Shown here: positions 46,891 through 55,528 of the stretch, piece by piece
Position numbering within the stretch: position 1 is the first letter of the stretch
Layout of the letters: the number at the start of each line of letters is the position of its first letter
Assembly (NCBI RefSeq): GCF_000975035.1
Contig: NZ_BBRA01000001.1
Coordinates: forward strand, 1,752,683-1,816,682
Source: Demequina flava
Lineage (GTDB): Bacteria > Actinomycetota > Actinomycetes > Actinomycetales > Demequinaceae
Reading direction: 5' to 3'
Length of the DNA: 64,000 nt
Translations under genes and position numbers: made by a program
Notes under the pieces: generated by a model
Databases searched by the model: none
Seen by the model: only the letters and a program-made list of their open reading frames with translations
Told to the model about the DNA's origin: nothing

Positions 46891-48246
46891 GTGAGCTTCA
46901 CACGACGCAAGAAGGTGCTCAGCGCAGCAGCTGGCACCGCGATCTTCGCCCTCACCATGGCGGCATGCTCGTCAGACGACGGCGACACCACCGACGAGAG
47001 CACCGGCGGCGCAACCGCCGAGGCCTCGGATGAGGCAGAGGGAAGCGGCGACCCAGTCTCGCTGACCCTCGCGACCTTCAACACGCCCGGCTTCTCCAAC
47101 GCGGAGAACGACGCTGAGTACGAGTACGACCTCATCGAGGAGTACATGGAGCTCAACCCGAACGTCACCATCACCTACGACCGCAAGGCCGAGTCCGGTG
47201 ACGCCCGCGAGAACTTCTTCACCAAGCTTGGCCCCGGCGGCCTCGCTGACGTGGAAATGGTTGAGGTCGACTGGATGCCCGAGGTTATGCAGTACTCGGA
47301 CCTCCTCACGGACATGTCCAGCGCAGACGTTGAAGGCCGTTGGGTCGACTACGTCGAGGCTGGCGCCACCGACGCCGACGGCCGCCTCATCGGCTACGGC
47401 ACCGACACCGGCCCGCAGGGTGTTTGCTACCGCGCCTCGCTGTTCGAGGAGGCTGGCCTTCCCAGCAGCCCCGACGAGGTTGCTGCGCTGCTGGACGGTG
47501 ACTGGGACAACTTCTTCGCAGTCGGTGACGACTACGTTGAGGGCTCCGGCGGCGCCGCGTTCTTCGACTCGGCTTCGGGTATCTGGCAGGGCATGACCAA
47601 CCAGCTCGACGTGGCCTACGAAGACCCCGAGTCCGGCGAGGTCATCGCACTGGACAACGCCGAGGTCAAGGCCAACTACGACCAGCTGATGGCCGCGTCC
47701 GCGACGCAGTCCTCGCACTTCGGTCAGTGGACTGAAGACTGGTTCGCTGGTCTGTCCAACGGCGCGTACGCCACGATGCTGTGCCCGCCGTGGATGCTCG
47801 GTGTGATCGAGGGCAACGCGACCGAGACCGACGACTGGAACCTCGCGAACGTTTACCCCAACGGTGGCGGTAACTGGGGCGGTTCCTGGTTGACCGTTCC
47901 CGGCAACGGCGAGAACATCGAGGCTGCAACGGCTCTGGCCGAGTGGCTGACCGCTCCCGAGCAGCAGGCTAAGGCATTCGCCAACGCCGGCACCTACCCC
48001 TCGCAGGTCGCTGCATACGACGACCCGGCTGTGACCGGCGCCGTCAACGCGTTCTTCAACGACGCACCTATCGGTGAAATCTTCGCCGACCGCGCCCAGG
48101 CTGTTGTGCCTTCGCCCTACAAGGGTGAGTACTACTTCCAGGTCAACGACGCCATCAACAACGCACTCACCCGCGTTGAAGACGGCACCGACGACCCGGC
48201 AGCCTCGTGGGACAAGGCAGTCTCCGACATCGAGTCGATTGGCTAA
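46891..48246 (+). CDS. Sugar ABC transporter substrate-binding lipoprotein (CebE-like)
   Basis: The 451-residue product has a lipoprotein signal (AIFALTMAAC, Cys26) and a family-1 extracellular solute-binding domain. Tryptophan- and acid-rich blocks (WMPEVMQ, WTEDWFAGL, GGGNWGGSW) fit a cello-oligosaccharide or beta-glucoside ligand. GTG 46891 follows AAGGAG by five bases; an earlier in-frame ATG at 46765 lies within the operator/promoter region and is rejected. Promoter architecture, permeases and a LacI gene follow the cebEFG plan. The exact sugar is inference. Confidence 0.9.
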   Translation: MSFTRRKKVLSAAAGTAIFALTMAACSSDDGDTTDESTGGATAEASDEAEGSGDPVSLTLATFNTPGFSNAENDAEYEYDLIEEYMELNPNVTITYDRKAESGDARENFFTKLGPGGLADVEMVEVDWMPEVMQYSDLLTDMSSADVEGRWVDYVEAGATDADGRLIGYGTDTGPQGVCYRASLFEEAGLPSSPDEVAALLDGDWDNFFAVGDDYVEGSGGAAFFDSASGIWQGMTNQLDVAYEDPESGEVIALDNAEVKANYDQLMAASATQSSHFGQWTEDWFAGLSNGAYATMLCPPWMLGVIEGNATETDDWNLANVYPNGGGNWGGSWLTVPGNGENIEAATALAEWLTAPEQQAKAFANAGTYPSQVAAYDDPAVTGAVNAFFNDAPIGEIFADRAQAVVPSPYKGEYYFQVNDAINNALTRVEDGTDDPAASWDKAVSDIESIG

Positions 48247-48262
48247 AGCCGCTTAAGTGAGG

Positions 48263-48296
48263 CCCGGGCCGCCTTCCGCAAGGGAGGCGGCCCGGG
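48263..48296 (+). terminator. Intra-operon hairpin after the binding-protein gene
   Basis: CCCGGGCCGCCT pairs perfectly with AGGCGGCCCGGG around a ten-base loop; no T-tract follows. Such hairpins after binding-protein genes protect the upstream mRNA and reduce readthrough, so more binding protein than permease is made. Confidence 0.7.
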
Positions 48297-48341
48297 TTCA
48301 CCACCCCCACACTCGGCAACTCAGTCGTTAGAAGGAACCTC

Positions 48342-49292
48342 ATGGCATCCACGGAACTCACCAAGTCTCGGGCTGACTCAGTTTGGCGTCAGCGCCTCAG
48401 CAGGTGGGACGTCAAGGCGTCGCCTTACCTGTACATCGCGCCGTTCTTCGTCGTCTTCACCATCTTTGGGCTCTTCCCCATCATCTATACAGCGGTCATT
48501 TCGCTGATGGATTGGGACACGATCCGCAACTCCGGTGAGTACATCGGACTCGGAAACTTCGAGTACGTGCTCAATGACCGCAAGTTCTGGGTTTCCCTGC
48601 GCAACACCTTCTCGATCTTCATCCTGTCGTCGATCCCACAGTTGATCATCGCGACATTCATTGCAGCAATGCTTGACCACCACCTCAAGGCGCGCACATT
48701 CTGGCGCATGGGCGTGCTGGTTCCTTACGTCATGATGCCCGTCGCCGTTGCGCTGATCTTCTCGCAGCTCTACGCAGACTCGTACGGTCTGATCAACCAC
48801 TGGCTAGGCCTGGTGGGAATTGATCCCGTGCAGTGGCACAAGGACGTGATTCCTTCCCACGTCGCGATTGCCTCGATGGTGAACTTCAGGTGGATCGGTT
48901 ACAACACGCTGATCTTGCTTGCGGCGATGCAGGCAATTCCACGTGAGCTTTATGAGGCCGCCGCGCTCGACGGCGCTGGCAAGGCCCGCCGCTTCTTCTC
49001 GGTGACGCTGCCGCAGATCCGCCCCACCTTCATCTTCGTGATTATCACCTCCACCATCGGTGGACTGCAGATCTTCGATGAGCCGCGGATGTTCGACTCC
49101 GCTGGTAACGGTGGCGCTGACCAGCAGTGGCTCACGATCACCATGTACATGTACAACACCGGTTGGGGAGAGCTGAACTTCGGTCGCGCCTCCGCCATTG
49201 CCTGGCTGTTGTTCCTCATCATCCTCGTGTTCGGTTTGCTCAACTTCTACCTGACACGAAAGTTCATCTCTTCCGACAAGGGCGGGGAATAA
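48342..49292 (+). CDS. Sugar ABC transporter permease, first (MalF/CebF type)
   Basis: The 316-residue inner-membrane permease has six predicted helices and the EAA loop that docks the ATPase (ELYEAAALDGAGKARRFFSV, about residue 205). The cytoplasmic N-terminus is charged. The ATG follows GAAGGAAC. It lies three bases before its partner permease. No ATPase gene is in the operon, as usual for CebEFG systems, which share MsiK elsewhere on the chromosome. Confidence 0.93.
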   Translation: MASTELTKSRADSVWRQRLSRWDVKASPYLYIAPFFVVFTIFGLFPIIYTAVISLMDWDTIRNSGEYIGLGNFEYVLNDRKFWVSLRNTFSIFILSSIPQLIIATFIAAMLDHHLKARTFWRMGVLVPYVMMPVAVALIFSQLYADSYGLINHWLGLVGIDPVQWHKDVIPSHVAIASMVNFRWIGYNTLILLAAMQAIPRELYEAAALDGAGKARRFFSVTLPQIRPTFIFVIITSTIGGLQIFDEPRMFDSAGNGGADQQWLTITMYMYNTGWGELNFGRASAIAWLLFLIILVFGLLNFYLTRKFISSDKGGE

Positions 49293-49295
49293 GAC

Positions 49296-50150
49296 ATGGC
49301 TATGTTCAAGCGCACCTCGATGGTGCATCTCAACCGGCCCACCTGGTTCACCTACACCGCACTCGCGGTGGTGCTCCTCGCTTCGTTCTTCCCGTTCTAC
49401 TGGTCGTTCCTGATCGGTTCGGGAGACGCCACCACGGTTCGCGACCCCAACATGTCGTGGCTGCCTGGCGGCAACTTCATCGACAATGCGATGACGGTGA
49501 TTCAGAACCCGGCCGTGAACTTCTGGAAGGCACTGTGGAACTCGATCATCGTGTCCACCACGGTGTCGATCTCGACAGTTGTCCTGTCCACGTTGGCCGG
49601 ATTCGCATTCGCCAAGCTCCGCTTCAAGGGCAATGGCCCGCTGTTTGTCGCAGTGATTGCGACCATGGCCGTCCCCGTCCAGCTGGGAATCGTCCCGCTG
49701 TACATCCTGATGGCGGAGTTTGGTTGGACCGGTTCGCTCGGTGCAGTGATTCTGCCCGCGCTGGTGACTGCGTTCGGTGTGTTCTGGATGACGCAGTATC
49801 TGCAACAGTCGCTCCCGACGGAACTTATCGAGGCCGCTAGGGTCGATGGGTGCAACATGCTCCGTACCTTCTGGAACGTCGCAATACCCGCCGCACGCCC
49901 GGCAGCCGCAATGCTGTTCCTGTTCACCTTCGTGACCGCGTGGAACAACTTCCTGTGGCCGCTAATTGTGCTCGACCAGTCCAACCCCACGCTGCCCGTA
50001 GCGCTGTCGCTGCTGCAGGCGAACTACTTCGTGGACTACTCCCTGGTGCTCGCCGGCGCTCTGCTGGCTACCGTGCCGCTGCTGATCATGTTCATCTTCA
50101 CTGGACGTCAGCTCGTGGCAGGCATCATGGCTGGTGCCGTCAAGGGATAG
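49296..50150 (+). CDS. Sugar ABC transporter permease, second (MalG/CebG type)
   Basis: The 284-residue permease has six helices and the EAA motif ELIEAARVDGCNMLRTF near residue 175. It pairs with the upstream permease to form the translocation pore. The LacI gene starts only four bases after its stop. Confidence 0.93.
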   Translation: MAMFKRTSMVHLNRPTWFTYTALAVVLLASFFPFYWSFLIGSGDATTVRDPNMSWLPGGNFIDNAMTVIQNPAVNFWKALWNSIIVSTTVSISTVVLSTLAGFAFAKLRFKGNGPLFVAVIATMAVPVQLGIVPLYILMAEFGWTGSLGAVILPALVTAFGVFWMTQYLQQSLPTELIEAARVDGCNMLRTFWNVAIPAARPAAAMLFLFTFVTAWNNFLWPLIVLDQSNPTLPVALSLLQANYFVDYSLVLAGALLATVPLLIMFIFTGRQLVAGIMAGAVKG

Positions 50151-50154
50151 CACC

Positions 50155-51258
50155 TTGACTCCCATCGCTAGTGCCGGTCCAACGGAGGGCCGGCGCGACG
50201 GCAGCATCACCGCTGCCTCGCGCCGGACCTCCGGCCGGACCAAGGCCTCGCAGATGCGGCCTACGGCTCCCACCTTGGAGGCCGTGGCGGCGATGGCTGG
50301 GGTATCCCGCGCAACAGTGTCTCGCGTGGTGAATGGATCTCCGACCGTTAATCCCGCGAGTCGGGACGCGGTCCAAGCGGCAATCGCTGAGCTGGGCTAC
50401 GTGCCCAACCGAGCCGCCCGCTCGCTTGCCTCGCAGCAGTCTCATGCGATCGCGCTCGTCGTGCCCGAAGACACGACTCGGTTCTTCGGCGATGTCTACT
50501 TCGCATCGATCGTGGGCGGCATCAACCGCCGCCTCGAGCAGTCGGATTATCTTCTCAACTTGATGATCGCCTCGAAGGGCCCCGAGGCGAAGATGCTGCG
50601 TTACCTCGCCGGCGGCGTCGTCGATGGCGTGGCCGTCGTGTCGCACCACACGTCAGACGTGTTTGTTCGCGAGATCGGTGACATGCTGCCCATGGTGATC
50701 GGTGGCCGGCCCGCGCTCGATGGGCTTAGCGGCTACATCGTGGACGTCGACAACGTGGCAGGTGCCGCCACCGCAACGCGTCATCTCATCGAAGCCGGTC
50801 GTACCAAGATCGCCACCATCACCGGTCCCATGACGATGCAAAGTGGCATGGACCGCCTGGAAGGGTGGAACCAAGCGCTGAGCGAGGCCGGCCTTGAGCC
50901 AGGTCCCGTTGTCCACGGCGATTACACAATGCTTAGCGGGACTCGTGCGGCTCGTGAACTGCTCGCCGCCGGCGCCGAGTTCGATGGCGTGTTCATCGCC
51001 TCGGACCTCATGGCCTCTGGCGCTCAGCCTATCTTCCTGGAACGTGGCATAAGCGTCCCCGACGATCTCGCGATGGTGGGCTACGACGACTCACCGAGCG
51101 CCCAAGTCTGCGAAGTCCCGCTCACCACAATCCGCCAGCCTTCAGAGGCCATGGGGGAGGAGATGGCGGACATCCTGCTCGCCGTCCTGGCAGGCGACGA
51201 GACCAAGCCGCGCGAGACAGAACTCCCTACCAAGCTAGTCATCCGCGACTCCGCCTGA
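50155..51258 (+). CDS. LacI-family regulator (CebR/CelR-like)
   Basis: The 367-residue repressor has an unusually long N-terminal arm (about 40 residues rich in Arg, Ser and Thr) before the helix-turn-helix LEAVAAMAGVSRATVSRVVN, then the sugar-binding domain with GVFIASDLMASGAQ. TTG 50155, seven bases after AAGGGA, is the best start; an internal ATG at 50254 would remove the arm. As the last gene of the transporter operon it probably represses that operon and, through GAAACGTTTC, the GH1 gene. A repeat element follows its stop codon. Confidence 0.88.
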   Translation: MTPIASAGPTEGRRDGSITAASRRTSGRTKASQMRPTAPTLEAVAAMAGVSRATVSRVVNGSPTVNPASRDAVQAAIAELGYVPNRAARSLASQQSHAIALVVPEDTTRFFGDVYFASIVGGINRRLEQSDYLLNLMIASKGPEAKMLRYLAGGVVDGVAVVSHHTSDVFVREIGDMLPMVIGGRPALDGLSGYIVDVDNVAGAATATRHLIEAGRTKIATITGPMTMQSGMDRLEGWNQALSEAGLEPGPVVHGDYTMLSGTRAARELLAAGAEFDGVFIASDLMASGAQPIFLERGISVPDDLAMVGYDDSPSAQVCEVPLTTIRQPSEAMGEEMADILLAVLAGDETKPRETELPTKLVIRDSA

Positions 51259-51283
51259 CCACGCAAACCCCCGCCCCCATTTT

Positions 51284-51350
51284 CCCCTGGACGTACATAC
51301 ACGGCGGGCTTTCGGCGTCCCCGCGCTCCTGGCCGTACTTCTTCGGTGAC
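51284..51350 (+). repeat. 3'-flanking repeat element A (two units)
   Basis: A 25-nt unit (51284-51308; core GGACGTACATACACGGCGGG) begins 26 bases after the LacI stop. A diverged unit (core TGGCCGTACTTCTTCGG) follows with its TGG 42 bases downstream. The same two-unit layout with the same 42-base offset occurs at 52512. Each unit can form a CCG-N8-CGG mini-hairpin; unit 1 here has GACG in place of GCCG. Confidence 0.75.
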
Positions 51351-51359
51351 GGAACCACG

Positions 51360-51387
51360 GCATCGGGCCGATGCGGAAGCCGCTTCC
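51360..51387. promoter_or_regulatory. Two adjacent palindromes upstream of the aldo/keto reductase gene
   Basis: GCATCGGGCCGATGC (51360-51374, centred on a G) is an inverted double copy of the window-wide 9-mer. It touches GGAAGCCGCTTCC (51375-51387), also symmetric about one base. The first may act as a terminator or signal site, the second as an operator. Function is unproven. Confidence 0.4.
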
Positions 51388-51463
51388 ACCAGGCATAGTG
51401 GACTGGGTAGGCGCCCCGGTGGGGCCGCCGGATCCATCCGTGACAACTCGCGAAGGACATCTC

Positions 51464-52504
51464 ATGACGTACGTTGCCGACCCTGCTCGCTACGACGGTT
51501 CGATGCAGTACCGACGGACCGGCCGCTCCGGGCTCGACTTGCCCGTCCTGAGCCTGGGGCTGTGGCACAACTTTGGCGATGACGTGCCGATCCAGCGTCA
51601 GCGCGACATTGTTCGCCGCGCCTTTGATCTTGGCGTCACGCACTTTGACCTCGCCAACAACTATGGCCCGCCCTACGGCGCTTCAGAGGTCAACTTTGGC
51701 CGGATCATGCAGGAGGACTTGGCGCCCTACCGCGACGAAATCGTGGTGTCGACCAAAGCGGGATGGGACATGTGGCCAGGTCCGTACGGGCAGGGCGGTG
51801 GCGGTCGCAAGTACGTGACCGCAAGCCTCGATCAGTCACTGACGCGCCTGGGTCTCGACTACGTCGACATCTTTTACTCACATCGCTTTGACTCCACCAC
51901 GCCTCTCGAGGAAACCGCGACAGCCTTGGACGCCGCAGTGCGGGCGGGGAAGGCGCTGTACGTTGGAATCTCGTCGTACGACGCGGACCGGACCCGTGAG
52001 ATGGCTGCGCTCTTGCGGGATCTCGGGACGCCGCTGCTCATTCACCAGCCGAGCTACAACATGCTCAATCGATGGGTCGAGAATGAGGGCCTACTCGACG
52101 CTGCGGACGAGGTCGGGGCCGGTGTGATTGCCTTCACCGCTCTGGCCCAAGGCATGCTGACCGACAAGTACTTGGGCGGGGTCCCCGATGACTCGCGAGC
52201 CGCGGCGGGCAAGTCTTTGAACCCGGACTGGCTCACCGACGAGGTGGTGGAGCGTCTCCGTGGCCTGAACGATATTGCGGCCGCGCGCGGGCAGTCACTG
52301 GCACAGATGGCGCTCGCGTGGACGCTGCGCGACCCGCGGCTGACCTCGATCGTGATGGGAGCGTCCTCGGTCAGTCAACTCGAATCCAATGTTGGCGCGC
52401 TGACCGCAATGGACTTCACAGATTCCGAGCTCTCCGCGATTGACGAGCTCGCCGTGGACGCCGGGATCGACATCTGGGCCGGTGCCCGCAAGGGCCAGCT
52501 CTAA
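51464..52504 (+). CDS. Aldo/keto reductase (YghZ / L-glyceraldehyde 3-phosphate reductase type)
   Basis: This 346-residue NADPH-dependent reductase has the barrel motif with D62 and catalytic Y67 (HFDLANNYGPPYG), a lysine in VVSTKAGWDMWPGPYG and the cofactor block IVMGASSVSQLESN. The WPGPYG loop is typical of the YghZ group, which reduces L-glyceraldehyde 3-phosphate and methylglyoxal. ATG 51464 follows GAAGGA by eight bases. It ends eight bases before repeat element B. Confidence 0.9.
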   Translation: MTYVADPARYDGSMQYRRTGRSGLDLPVLSLGLWHNFGDDVPIQRQRDIVRRAFDLGVTHFDLANNYGPPYGASEVNFGRIMQEDLAPYRDEIVVSTKAGWDMWPGPYGQGGGGRKYVTASLDQSLTRLGLDYVDIFYSHRFDSTTPLEETATALDAAVRAGKALYVGISSYDADRTREMAALLRDLGTPLLIHQPSYNMLNRWVENEGLLDAADEVGAGVIAFTALAQGMLTDKYLGGVPDDSRAAAGKSLNPDWLTDEVVERLRGLNDIAAARGQSLAQMALAWTLRDPRLTSIVMGASSVSQLESNVGALTAMDFTDSELSAIDELAVDAGIDIWAGARKGQL

Positions 52505-52511
52505 CCCCTTC

Positions 52512-52577
52512 CCCCTGGCCGTACATACACGGCGGGTTTTTGAAGGTCGAGCGCTCGTGGCCGTACATTTTCGGCGG
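52512..52577 (+). repeat. 3'-flanking repeat element B (two units)
   Basis: A 25-nt unit (52512-52536; core TGGCCGTACATACACGG) starts eight bases after the reductase stop, and a second unit (TGGCCGTACATTTTCGG) follows with its TGG 42 bases downstream. Layout and orientation match element A. The DNA just after it (CAAATAATAATG) is unusually AT-rich. Confidence 0.75.
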
Positions 52578-52673
52578 TTATCGCAAATAATAATGACCAG
52601 GGCCGCGGCGCGTAAGCACTCAGGTGCCGCTTCGCACTGGAGTGGACGCTGCGCCCTCCAATAGAGTCGGCCC

Positions 52674-53519
52674 ATGACACCGCGCCCTTTCCGTCAAGTC
52701 GACGTCTTCGGCACAGATCCGTACACCGGTAATCCCGTGGCGGTTGTGCTCGGGGCGGACGGGCTCACGACCCAGGAAATGGCGCGCATCTCCGCGTGGA
52801 CCAACCTTTCGGAGTGCACCTTCGTGCTCGACCCGACGGAGCCGGGCGCTGACTACCGGGTGCGCATCTTCTCCCTCACCAACGAGCTTCCGTTCGCTGG
52901 CCACCCCACCCTTGGCACTGCCCGCGCTTGGCTGGATGCCAGAGGAGTGTCGCAGACGCCAGGCACGGTCGTCCAGGAGTGCGGAGCCGGCCTGGTGCCG
53001 GTGCGTGTCGACGGCGACAACCTCGCCTTCGCCGCGCCACCCCGCATCCGCTCCGGCCCCGTCGCGACGGAGGAGCTGGCTGCGGCGTGCGCGCTCCTCA
53101 ACATCGACCCGAGCACCGTGGTGGACGCCGCCTGGGCCGACAACGGTCCCGGGTGGATTGCACTGTGGCTGGGCAACGTCGACGAGGTGCTTGCAGTCAG
53201 CCCCGACGGCGCACCTCAGCCGGGCCTGCGCATGGTGGGGATCGCCGCCCGCCACGATGCCGCCGGCCCCGCGGATGTCGAGGTACGGACCTTCTTCAAC
53301 GACACCGATGGACCCCTGCGCGAAGACCCCATCACCGGAAGCTTCAATGCCTCGCTCGCTCAGTGGCTCCTCGAGAGCGACCGGCTGTGCGCGCCTTACA
53401 CCGCACGCCAAGGGACGATGCTGGGTAGAGCTGGACACGTCACAATCACCGCGGAGGGTGGGGACGTGTGGGTCGGGGGCTGGACGCACGTCGCCATCAC
53501 GGGTGAGATCGATACGTAA
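52674..53519 (+). CDS. PhzF-family isomerase
   Basis: The 281-residue protein has the duplicated diaminopimelate-epimerase-like fold of the PhzF/YddE family, with DVFGTDPYTGNPVAVV at the N-terminus, the catalytic glutamate E47 (NLSECTF) and the HPTLGTA block. No phenazine genes are nearby, so its substrate is unknown. TAGAGT ends six bases before the ATG and there is no ribosome site: a likely leaderless start. Confidence 0.88.
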   Translation: MTPRPFRQVDVFGTDPYTGNPVAVVLGADGLTTQEMARISAWTNLSECTFVLDPTEPGADYRVRIFSLTNELPFAGHPTLGTARAWLDARGVSQTPGTVVQECGAGLVPVRVDGDNLAFAAPPRIRSGPVATEELAAACALLNIDPSTVVDAAWADNGPGWIALWLGNVDEVLAVSPDGAPQPGLRMVGIAARHDAAGPADVEVRTFFNDTDGPLREDPITGSFNASLAQWLLESDRLCAPYTARQGTMLGRAGHVTITAEGGDVWVGGWTHVAITGEIDT

Positions 53520-53564
53520 GGCAACAACAGCATCGGCCCGCCTCGGTGTGCTTATGCTGAGCCT

Positions 53565-54524
53565 GTGAATACCACCGTGCATGTCGGAATCGTCGTCAAT
53601 CCGTCGAAGACCAGCAAGGACAGCATTGAGGACGCGCTCGCGTCCCTTGATTCCGAAGGTGACGAGCCTCGAATCACCTGGTACGAAACCAGCGTGGACG
53701 ACCCTGGCCACGGCATGGCGCAAGAAGCGCTGGATGCGGGCGCGACCGTTGTGATCGCCGCCGGCGGCGATGGCACGGTTCGCGCAGTGGCTGGCTGCCT
53801 TGCGGAAAACGGCTCGGATGCCTCGCTCGCCGTGGTTCCGCTTGGCACCGGGAACCTCCTCGCGCGCAATCTCGAGATCCCCGTGGGTGATCTCGCGGCG
53901 GCACTCGAGGTCGCGTTGCATGGTCACACGAGATCAATCGACGTGGGCTGGGCGATGGGGGCGATCGAAGCCACCGAGCACAGGTACGCCTTCACCGTCA
54001 TGGCTGGTGTCGGTATCGACGCGCACATGATCACTGAGACCAACGAGGATCTGAAGGACAAAGTGGGCTGGCTTGCCTACGTGGAGTCTCTGGGGCGGGC
54101 CTTTTCCGAGAGCGATGTGGTTGAGGTCGACTTTGCGATCGACGGCGCTGCGTCCTCGAACACCAGCGCGCACACCCTGATCGTCGGAAACTGCGGCACC
54201 CTCACCGGCGGCGTGACCCTGCTTCCAGACGCAGTGCCGGACGACGGCGAACTCGATTTGCTGGTGCTGAGCGCAGATGGTGTGGGCGGATGGCTCGACA
54301 CGATGCGTTCCATGGTGTGGGACAACGGTGTGAAGCGCATGGTGATGGGGCAGGATGAGGCGGAAAGTAGCGAGTCTGTCGAACACCAGCGCGTGAGCGA
54401 GGTGGCGGTCTCTCTGGGCGAGCCGCGAGTCCTCGAACTCGATGGCGATGACGTCGGCGAGTGTGCCGAGGTGGCGTTCTCCATCCAGCCAGGCGCGATC
54501 ACGGTGCGGGTCCCGCACAACTGA
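53565..54524 (+). CDS. Diacylglycerol kinase-like lipid kinase (YegS/DagK family)
   Basis: The 319-residue protein has the kinase motif GGDGT (residues 67-71) followed by VVPLGTGNLLARNL and the C-terminal beta-rich domain. It would phosphorylate diacylglycerol or a related lipid at the inner membrane surface. The GTG has TATGCT six bases upstream and no ribosome site, so it is likely leaderless. A GCATCGGCC motif (53530-53538) lies in its promoter region, near the expected -35. Confidence 0.88.
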   Translation: MNTTVHVGIVVNPSKTSKDSIEDALASLDSEGDEPRITWYETSVDDPGHGMAQEALDAGATVVIAAGGDGTVRAVAGCLAENGSDASLAVVPLGTGNLLARNLEIPVGDLAAALEVALHGHTRSIDVGWAMGAIEATEHRYAFTVMAGVGIDAHMITETNEDLKDKVGWLAYVESLGRAFSESDVVEVDFAIDGAASSNTSAHTLIVGNCGTLTGGVTLLPDAVPDDGELDLLVLSADGVGGWLDTMRSMVWDNGVKRMVMGQDEAESSESVEHQRVSEVAVSLGEPRVLELDGDDVGECAEVAFSIQPGAITVRVPHN

Positions 54525-54593
54525 CGGCGCCCCGCGGCTTGAGCTCTTGAGCCAGGCACGGAATCACATGCGCCCCCGGGACGTTCTCTCACT

Positions 54594-55430
54594 ATGACTG
54601 ATTCAGTGACGCTCAACGACGGCACGACCATCCCGCAGCTCGGCTTCGGAACGTATCTGGTGGACCCCAAGGATGCGGTCGAGACCGTTGGCACCGCAAT
54701 CGACGTGGGCTACCGGCACATCGACACGGCTCAGGGCTATCGCAACGAGGCGGAGGTCGGCGAGGCGATCGCGAACTCAGGCATCGCCCGTGATGAGTTC
54801 TACGTCACGTCCAAGCTGACCAACAGCAACCACTTGCGCGATGACGTTCTGCGTAGTTTCGACGAGACGCTCGAGAAGTTGCGCCTGGACCGCCTCGACT
54901 TGTTCCTGATCCACTGGCCCCTTCCGACCCGCTACGACGGCGACTTTGTGTCCACCTGGAAGGCCATGCTCGAACTGCTCGAGGACGGCCGCCTCAGCTC
55001 CGTGGGTGTGTCCAACTTCCAGCCGGACCACCTTGAGCAGATCATGGATGCCACCGGCGTTGCTCCGGTCGTCAACCAGATCGAGGTTCACCCGTACTTC
55101 CGCAACGAATCCGCCCGCATCGCTTCCCACGAGCACGCGATCGCGGTGGAGGCATGGGGCCCACTGGGTCAGGGTGCTGTCTTGAATGACGAGACAATCG
55201 CGGAGATCGCCCGGGATGTTGACCGTGCTCCCTCACAGGTCATCCTGCGCTGGCACCTGCAGCGCGGCGACATCATCTTCCCCAAGTCCATGCGCCGCGA
55301 GCGTATGGAGGAAAACATGGGGCTCTTCGACTTTGGCCTCACGGAGGAGCAGATCGCCCGTATCGACGCTCTCGACCAGGGTGCTAATGGCCGCCAGGGC
55401 CCCGACCCTGACACTTTCGACATGGTCTAA
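54594..55430 (+). CDS. Aldo/keto reductase (2,5-diketo-D-gluconate reductase type)
   Basis: The 278-residue AKR5-like enzyme has D44 and Y49 (HIDTAQGYRNE), the lysine in VTSKLTNSN, the histidine in LIHWPLPTR and the cofactor segment IFPKSMRRERMEEN. It reduces aldehydes or ketoses with NADPH; the in vivo substrate is unknown. It is unrelated in detail to the YghZ-type reductase at 51464. It ends at a very strong terminator. Confidence 0.92.
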   Translation: MTDSVTLNDGTTIPQLGFGTYLVDPKDAVETVGTAIDVGYRHIDTAQGYRNEAEVGEAIANSGIARDEFYVTSKLTNSNHLRDDVLRSFDETLEKLRLDRLDLFLIHWPLPTRYDGDFVSTWKAMLELLEDGRLSSVGVSNFQPDHLEQIMDATGVAPVVNQIEVHPYFRNESARIASHEHAIAVEAWGPLGQGAVLNDETIAEIARDVDRAPSQVILRWHLQRGDIIFPKSMRRERMEENMGLFDFGLTEEQIARIDALDQGANGRQGPDPDTFDMV

Positions 55431-55433
55431 ACA

Positions 55434-55502
55434 GCATCGGGCCGATGCCCGAGTTGCCTTGAATAGATAAGGGACCCAGCCGTGTGGCTGGGTCCCTTAT
55501 CT
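55434..55502. terminator. Palindrome plus 17-bp bidirectional terminator
   Basis: GCATCGGGCCGATGC (55434-55448) is followed by a perfect 17-bp stem: AGATAAGGGACCCAGCC (55465-55481) with its complement (55486-55502) around the tetraloop GTGT. It separates two convergent genes. The first palindrome again holds the GGCCGATGC 9-mer, in an inverted double copy. Confidence 0.85.
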
Positions 55503-55528
55503 GTGTTGCGGCGAGTGCTCGCGAATGG

